A DNA stretch of 40,095 bases from Candidatus Heimdallarchaeota archaeon LC_3 (GTDB lineage Archaea > Asgardarchaeota > Heimdallarchaeia > Hodarchaeales > LC-3). Below the pieces are notes generated by a model. It made no database searches. It saw only the letters and a program-made list of their open reading frames with translations, and was not told the origin of the DNA. Positions within the stretch are counted from its first letter, which is position 1; every line of letters begins with the position of its first letter. Below, in pieces: positions 35,292 through 40,095 of the stretch. The stretch is taken from contig MDVS01000008.1 of the NCBI GenBank assembly GCA_001940645.1, positions 1-40,095 of the forward strand, given 5' to 3'. The position numbers and the translations under genes were made by a program.

Positions 35292-35915
35292 TCATTCATC
35301 AATATTGTCTAAGTAATTCTTGACCAATTGTCTTGATAAGATTTGAAAAGCTTTCTCTACATTTTCACCAGTTTTAGCTGAAGTTTCGATATAAGGAATA
35401 TCAATTTTTTGATCAAAATAATTACTAGATATTTGCTCAGAGAGTTTTATACCTTCAGATGGTGTGATATAATCATCAACTGTTTTTTCATTAACTAAAT
35501 CTATTTTATTACCTAATAATGATATTGGTGGAATTCCTTCCCTAGATAAACTTTTTTTTATTTCTTCAATCCAATTTAAAACGTTTTCATAAGATTTCTT
35601 GTTTGTAACGTCATAAATGATTAGTATAGCATGACTACCTTTAAAATAATTGGTTCTGACAGAATTAAAATTTGGTTGACCAGCTAAATCCCAAATTAAA
35701 TATTTAATTTGAAATTCTTCTTTATCATACAGGATTTTGATAATTTTTGTAGCAAAATCTGCTCCTAGTGTTTCTAAATAGTTACTATTAAATTCTTGGC
35801 CAAGATAAGCTTTTCTCAAACTTGTTTTTCCTACTCCTCCATCTCCACATAAAACTATCTTCCCAGTCAGTCTATTCAAAGTAGGTAACTCGCCTTGATT
35901 ATCTATTTCATACAA
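35292..35915 (-). CDS. Ras/Rab-like small GTPase
   Basis: The 207-residue GTPase has G1 GDGGVGKT (24-31), G3 WDLAGQ (75-80), G4 NKID (136-139) and G5 ETSA (177-180), and the ETSAKTGENVEKAF block shared with the GTPase at 10089-10670. There is no C-terminal Cys or lipidation box (ends YLDNIDE). The frame starts with TTG at 35915, without a visible ribosome binding site; a later TTG near the LNRLTGK segment is also possible. Its closest neighbour on the other strand is a response regulator, and the role is unknown. Confidence 0.88.
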   Translation of the reverse strand: MYEIDNQGELPTLNRLTGKIVLCGDGGVGKTSLRKAYLGQEFNSNYLETLGADFATKIIKILYDKEEFQIKYLIWDLAGQPNFNSVRTNYFKGSHAILIIYDVTNKKSYENVLNWIEEIKKSLSREGIPPISLLGNKIDLVNEKTVDDYITPSEGIKLSEQISSNYFDQKIDIPYIETSAKTGENVEKAFQILSRQLVKNYLDNIDE

Positions 35916-36175
35916 TTTTCTGTAATTAGAACTATTTTGATACCTTACCTGTGGTAATTTTTTTTTCCTTTATCCCTTTATTTAATTATCCTAATTAAAA
36001 AAATATTTTCTGAATTTGATAGATATAAAAGATTCAAAAATTGATATCCATTAAGTCTAAAACAGCAAATGATCGCTGAAAAAAGAAACTATGTGCAAGT
36101 TTGTGAAGATTAATAGATAAATCTTAAAAAAACAAAGAAAATTTCCTAATTTGTTTTATTATTTCGTGATTAAAT

Positions 36176-37261
36176 ATGAATAAATTTTCTCATCCACATC
36201 CTGAAGCAGCCCGTAATAGATTCTATTTAACACTTTTATGGGCATTAATAACTTTGGGATCAAGTTACTTGCTTTTATTGGTTTCTGTTTTATTATTTGG
36301 TCTTAAAGATTTTATTCATCCTCCTGAAGATCTTACTACAATAATTCAAATAATTATTACATTATATACACTCATTCCAGCTTTTATTGCAATTTTATTT
36401 ATGGTTCGTTTTAATTCAGCACATTTTTTAGAACCTGGATTAAATTTACCCAAGAATAAAACTTGGTTATTATTCGGATTACTTTATGCTTTTCTTGTTT
36501 TAACACCTACTATTATAACCTCTTCAATTATATCAGACGTTACTTATAATTTCAATTTTCGACCACTTGGTGATCTTAATTTTACATTATATAATGCTAT
36601 TTTAGATGTAGTTATTTATGTAATTATTGTTCCTTTTATTCTTGTTTTTTCATTAGGTGGATTTATTAGAATTATTGGAGAAGAATATGGGTGGAGAGGT
36701 TATTTATTGCCCGAATTAATTAAAAGCAGAAATTATTTGAAAATCAGTTATGGGTTACTGTTAGCTGGTTTAATTTGGACAATCTATCATATTCCTTTCT
36801 TTACAATATTATCCCCACAAAATTTAGAAATTAGCGAAATGATTCTGTCTCTTCTTGGCTCTTTCGGTGTTTTTTTTGGTGCAACTTTCGCTTTAGCTTG
36901 GGCCTACCTCAAAACTCATAATTTATGGCCAGCACTTTCTTTACACTATTTATGGAACATTATTAATCCACAAATTACTGGAAATATTTACGATAATTCA
37001 AAAGGATTATTTGATGGCACTTTATGGCTAATCAATGGTGAAGGTTTGATAGGAGGATTTTTTCATCTAATAATTGGATTTTTTTTCTTATATTTAATTA
37101 TTAAGGATAAGGATAAATTATTAGAAGATCATGACAGATACTTAAGAGAATTCAATGAAAAATATTATCCTTCCGCTTCAACTACATCTAAAAAAGATAA
37201 AGAAAAAAAGAGAACTCAAAAATCTAAACGTAGAAATTGGGAAAAACAGATACCTAGGTGA
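36176..37261 (+). CDS. CPBP-family intramembrane metalloprotease
   Basis: The 361-residue protein has about eight membrane helices. Conserved CPBP (Abi/Rce1-type) motifs are EEYGWRGYLLPEL (motif 1, EExxxR), IYHIPFF (motif 2, the HxxxF type) and LSLHYLWNII (motif 3, HxxxN/B). A charged, Lys-rich cytoplasmic tail follows from about 320. The family cleaves peptides within membranes. In eukaryotes the relative Rce1 trims CaaX proteins, but neither small GTPase here has such a box. The substrate is unknown. Confidence 0.9.
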   Translation: MNKFSHPHPEAARNRFYLTLLWALITLGSSYLLLLVSVLLFGLKDFIHPPEDLTTIIQIIITLYTLIPAFIAILFMVRFNSAHFLEPGLNLPKNKTWLLFGLLYAFLVLTPTIITSSIISDVTYNFNFRPLGDLNFTLYNAILDVVIYVIIVPFILVFSLGGFIRIIGEEYGWRGYLLPELIKSRNYLKISYGLLLAGLIWTIYHIPFFTILSPQNLEISEMILSLLGSFGVFFGATFALAWAYLKTHNLWPALSLHYLWNIINPQITGNIYDNSKGLFDGTLWLINGEGLIGGFFHLIIGFFFLYLIIKDKDKLLEDHDRYLREFNEKYYPSASTTSKKDKEKKRTQKSKRRNWEKQIPR

Positions 37262-37284
37262 ACTTTCCCTCCCACAAGAAAGGA

Positions 37285-37292
37285 TTTTTTTT
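37285..37292 (+). terminator. Poly-T terminator after the CPBP gene
   Basis: Eight T lie 23 bases after the stop of the protease gene, between it and the OsmC-like gene, which has its own ribosome binding site. Confidence 0.35.
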
Positions 37293-37392
37293 GCTGATTT
37301 AAGATAAACTAATATAATAAAATCTCTCATTTTTCAATTGTAAATCTTTATTATTTTTTCATTAAATGGCTTTCTTATAAGGTGTTATTAAA

Positions 37393-37839
37393 ATGACTGA
37401 AGAAATACATTCTTTTGAAATAGAATTGTCGAAAACTGGGCCTATGGAATTCACCACAAAATTTGATAGAAATTTTCCTGATTTATACTTTGATGAACCT
37501 CATAGATCTGGAGGTAACAATAAATATCCTAATGCTAGCCGTGTCTTAACTGCTGCTGTGGCTAACTGTCTTTCTGCATCATTTATTTTTTGTTTAGCAA
37601 AAACGCGAATTGAAATACCTGATTTACTTATTTCTTGTAAAGCATCCTGTTACATTGAAAGGAATGAAAAGAAAAAGCTTCGTGTTAAAAAAATAGATGT
37701 CCAACTCTATCCTAAATCTGAAAATTTTCAAGAAAATTTGTCTTTAGCTCTTGATAGATGTAAAGATCGATTTGCTGAATATTGTGTTGTTAGTCAATCA
37801 GTGAAAAAAGGATTTGATGTGAATTTTATCATCAATTAA
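37393..37839 (+). CDS. OsmC/Ohr-like family protein
   Basis: The 148-residue protein follows the OsmC fold: a first strand pair, SRVLTAAVANCLSASFIFCL with the first conserved Cys, a strand-turn region of IDVQLYP type, and AEYCVVSQSV with the second Cys. OsmC/Ohr proteins reduce organic or fatty-acid hydroperoxides using that Cys pair. The OsmC-type SxxR and other details were not checked. AAGGTG lies seven to nine bases before the ATG, a good ribosome binding site. It fits an organism exposed to oxygen. Confidence 0.82.
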   Translation: MTEEIHSFEIELSKTGPMEFTTKFDRNFPDLYFDEPHRSGGNNKYPNASRVLTAAVANCLSASFIFCLAKTRIEIPDLLISCKASCYIERNEKKKLRVKKIDVQLYPKSENFQENLSLALDRCKDRFAEYCVVSQSVKKGFDVNFIIN

Positions 37840-37892
37840 CTAACTAGATTTAAAGAAAGAATTAAATTAGCAATTCTCTTCATTATCACTGA

Positions 37893-38963
37893 TTAAGGAT
37901 CAAAGATTCCTTCTTCAGTTATAGTAAATACAGCTTCGCTCTCTGGTAAAAGGGGAGAATCAGCAATTCTAGCAATTCTACGATTTCCTTTTGATTTTCT
38001 CAACATTACTCTTGTTTGTGCTGCATGTGCAACGACATGTCCCCCTACGGGAGCCGTTGGATCACCAAAAAATTGGTCTGGTTTTGCATGTACTTGGTTA
38101 GTTGCTACTACAGCAAGATTGCTTACTTCAGCTATTCTGAGAATCGCATGGATATGTTGGTTTAACTTTTGCTGTCTTTCTGCTAATGTTCCTCTTCCAA
38201 TGTATTCTGCACGGAAATGGGAGGTTAAGGAATCTATAATTATTAATCCAATATTTTCACTTTGAGAATCTTTACCGACTTTGTCAATTAAAGCTATTTG
38301 GTGATCAGTATTATAACATCGTCCAACTAAGATATTTTTTAGAACCTCTTGGGGATCTAAGGAAGGATATCGCTGTGCCATTGCAATTATTCTTTCCGGG
38401 CGAAATGTTCCTTCAGTATCAATGTAAATAGCTTTTACTGGTTCACTTTTCTTTCCAGCTTCTTTTAAACCACCTTCTTCACGTAGTAATTGAATTGTTA
38501 CGCACATTTGGTGTGCAAGTTGTGTCTTTCCTGTTCTAAATTCACCGTAAAATTCAGTTAGTGAATTAGTTTCAACACCGCCTCTAAACAATTCATCTAG
38601 TGCTTGTGATCCAGTTGTAATTCGAAGAAGCTTATGCCTCTGATCTAAAATTTTCTCTGCAGAAGTAAATGATAAATTCAAAGCTAAACGTGCAGTTTCA
38701 ATCATTTTTTGGGCAGTTTTTTCTCCTAATGATGCGATACTCGTTAACTGTGCTACAGATGCAGCAGCCACTGACATTAATGAATCATAGCCGTTTTCGG
38801 ATAGTTTTTTAGCAGTTGTTGGCCCAACTCCAGGCAAATCATTAATTGCTTCAATTTTTTTTTCTTTACCTGATTTCTGTTCGGTTCCGTTATCAGTTTC
38901 TTCTTCATCAATAAGTTCCATTAATTCAAGTTCATCTTCCATTGACAAGGTAACAATCCTCAT
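37893..38963 (-). CDS. radA: DNA recombinase RadA
   Basis: The 356-residue archaeal RecA/Rad51 homologue catalyses strand exchange in homologous recombination. An N-terminal helix-hairpin-helix region (about 40-95, NDLPGVGPTTAKKL and LGEKTAQKMIE) precedes the ATPase core. Walker A is GEFRTGKTQ (140-148), Walker B ends in IIIDSLTSHF, and FFGDPTAPVGGH belongs to the loop-L2 region. The first 35 residues are unusually acidic. ATG at 38963 is used; a second in-frame ATG at 38942 is possible if the TATA-like AATAAAAAT near 38977 drives it. Upstream sequence is where the terminal tandem repeat begins. Confidence 0.95.
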   Translation of the reverse strand: MRIVTLSMEDELELMELIDEEETDNGTEQKSGKEKKIEAINDLPGVGPTTAKKLSENGYDSLMSVAAASVAQLTSIASLGEKTAQKMIETARLALNLSFTSAEKILDQRHKLLRITTGSQALDELFRGGVETNSLTEFYGEFRTGKTQLAHQMCVTIQLLREEGGLKEAGKKSEPVKAIYIDTEGTFRPERIIAMAQRYPSLDPQEVLKNILVGRCYNTDHQIALIDKVGKDSQSENIGLIIIDSLTSHFRAEYIGRGTLAERQQKLNQHIHAILRIAEVSNLAVVATNQVHAKPDQFFGDPTAPVGGHVVAHAAQTRVMLRKSKGNRRIARIADSPLLPESEAVFTITEEGIFDP

Positions 38964-39073
38964 TGTATAATAGATTTTTATTTCATTGATATGTAGTTAC
39001 ATACTAAAACCACCTATCTTAAGAAACAAGGACACTTACCTGAAACTATAGAAATTATGAAAAATAGCATAAA

Positions 39074-39482
39074 AATGAAATAATCGCAACAAAATTGATA
39101 TTTTTGATATTGAAAGATAAAATATTAATAAATCTTTTAAAAAATAAAAATAATTCAAGATTTTTTATTTAGTGTACTGTTCAGCCTCTTTCCAAATACT
39201 ATTTATTGCGTGAACTGGAGGAATATAATTTTCAAACATTCCAAATATTAAAACTGGCCATCTTGCTTTAGGCTCTTTTAATTCATTTATTCCACCCACT
39301 TCATTTTGTAAATGATAATTGAAATATTTATGTGCCCATACCAACTCAGATAAATAGTATTTGGAAAGAGGCTGAACAGTACACTAAATAAAAAATCTTG
39401 AATTATTTTTATTTTTTAAAAGATTTATTAATATTTTATCTTTCAATATCAAAAATATCAATTTTGTTGCGATTATTTCATT
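39074..39482. repeat. Long inverted repeat, 132-bp arms with 145-bp loop
   Basis: Arm L (39074-39205) and arm R (39351-39482) appear to be exact reverse complements, starting AATGAAATAATCGC and ending GCGATTATTTCATT. The same pair recurs at 39569-39700 and 39846-39977. A ten-base TTATTTCATT at 38978-38987, just outside the array, is also the reverse complement of the arm start, so the fold-back could have begun by microhomology. Confidence 0.85.
39165..39383 (-). CDS. 3' end of an unidentified gene, truncated by the fold-back
   Basis: The minus-strand frame ends at TAA 39165-39167 and is open back to 39383, giving 72 codons. It reads through segment Y as SELVWAHKYF, RWPVLIFGMFENYIPPVHA and WKEAEQYTK at the C-terminus. 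The codon use and hydrophobic pattern look like real coding sequence. I do not recognise the family. There is no start codon, and the upstream part lies in the inverted arm, so the true gene must continue beyond the fold-back junction at 39350. An identical copy recurs at 39660-39878. The upstream ten or so codons in the arm are probably not authentic. Confidence 0.5.
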   Translation of the reverse strand, partial: CTVQPLSKYYLSELVWAHKYFNYHLQNEVGGINELKEPKARWPVLIFGMFENYIPPVHAINSIWKEAEQYTK

Positions 39483-40095
39483 GATATGTAGTTACATACT
39501 AAAACCACCTATCTTAAGAAACAAGGACACTTACCTGAAACTATAGAAATTATGAAAAATAGCATAAAAATGAAATAATCGCAACAAAATTGATATTTTT
39601 GATATTGAAAGATAAAATATTAATAAATCTTTTAAAAAATAAAAATAATTCAAGATTTTTTATTTAGTGTACTGTTCAGCCTCTTTCCAAATACTATTTA
39701 TTGCGTGAACTGGAGGAATATAATTTTCAAACATTCCAAATATTAAAACTGGCCATCTTGCTTTAGGCTCTTTTAATTCATTTATTCCACCCACTTCATT
39801 TTGTAAATGATAATTGAAATATTTATGTGCCCATACCAACTCAGATAAATAGTATTTGGAAAGAGGCTGAACAGTACACTAAATAAAAAATCTTGAATTA
39901 TTTTTATTTTTTAAAAGATTTATTAATATTTTATCTTTCAATATCAAAAATATCAATTTTGTTGCGATTATTTCATTGATATGTAGTTACATACTAAAAC
40001 CACCTATCTTAAGAAACAAGGACACTTACCTGAAACTATAGAAATTATGAAAAATAGCATAAAAATGAAATAATCGCAACAAAATTGATATTTTT

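Larger units (their letters stand above)
38988..40095. repeat. Exact 495-bp tandem repeat, two copies plus part of a third
   Basis: Period 495 bp: TTGATATGTAGTTACATACT starts at 38986, 39481 and 39976. Each unit is an 86-bp segment X, a 132-bp arm L, a 145-bp segment Y, and the exact reverse complement of L (arm R). For the first unit X = 38988-39073, L = 39074-39205, Y = 39206-39350, R = 39351-39482. The second copy shows no difference that I could see. The array is cut by the window end within the third L. An array of this exactness at a sequence end is suspicious for an assembly loop or an amplification artefact. Confidence 0.85.

Noticed and set aside
36176..37261. CaaX protease acting on the neighbouring small GTPases
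   Set aside because: Neither GTPase has a C-terminal CaaX or Cys, so the Rce1-like role is not supported here.
38978..40095. CRISPR array
   Set aside because: The repeat unit is 495 bp with no variable spacers between short repeats; units are identical and contain inverted arms, which is not CRISPR architecture.

Overview
This is AT-rich DNA that most resembles an Asgard archaeon, probably of the Heimdallarchaeia lineage. The evidence is gene content: two Ras/Rab-like small GTPases with complete G-boxes, archaeal RadA, an archaeal-type hydrogenase-Hdr operon, a heme-copper oxidase, and aerobic tyrosine-degradation enzymes. Several genes start with TTG or GTG behind an archaeal GGTG/GGAG ribosome binding site. 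The lineage call is inference from content, not from a phylogeny.

Layout. 1-444 is the 3' end of an IS4/ISH3-like transposase. 877-7521 is a tight operon: fused HdrC-HdrB, HdrA, MvhD, MvhG, MvhA, then the maturation protease. It should encode a cytoplasmic electron-bifurcating [NiFe]-hydrogenase/heterodisulfide-reductase-like complex. 7546-10670 (minus) holds a CBS protein, a fumarylacetoacetate-hydrolase-family enzyme, a thioredoxin-like protein and a small GTPase, with two gene remnants at 9011-9427. 11146-13776 holds an unknown protein, a DsrE-like protein and an HTH regulator with an unusual repeat-rich promoter. 13900-18068 (minus) holds a TPR protein and CTP synthase.

18455-23319 is a respiratory cluster: cytochrome oxidase subunits II and I (A2-type), three tandem small single-helix membrane proteins on the minus strand (one of only 52 aa), a membrane-anchored cupredoxin, and two small four-helix membrane proteins. 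A 14-bp palindrome between the two divergent operons has degenerate relatives upstream of coxB, which suggests shared, perhaps metal-dependent, control.

23327-27696 holds a large unknown protein and sfsA split by a TnpB-only IS200/IS605-type element. The element ends can be placed exactly (25858-27424), because removing it restores an uninterrupted SfsA frame. Its tnpB is split at an A11 tract.

27799-33517 is amino-acid metabolism: an alanine-aminotransferase-like enzyme, an M20 amidohydrolase, 4-hydroxyphenylpyruvate dioxygenase, a PPOX-family gene broken by one amber codon, and homogentisate dioxygenase. Together with the FAH-family gene at 8133-9014 this gives most of the homogentisate route. 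33772-38963 holds a response regulator/degenerate kinase, the second GTPase, a CPBP protease, an OsmC-like protein and RadA.

The window ends (38988-40095) in an exact 495-bp tandem repeat built as loop-arm-loop-inverted arm. It contains the 3' end of an unidentified gene. This is either a real dumbbell-derived structure or an artefact at a contig end.
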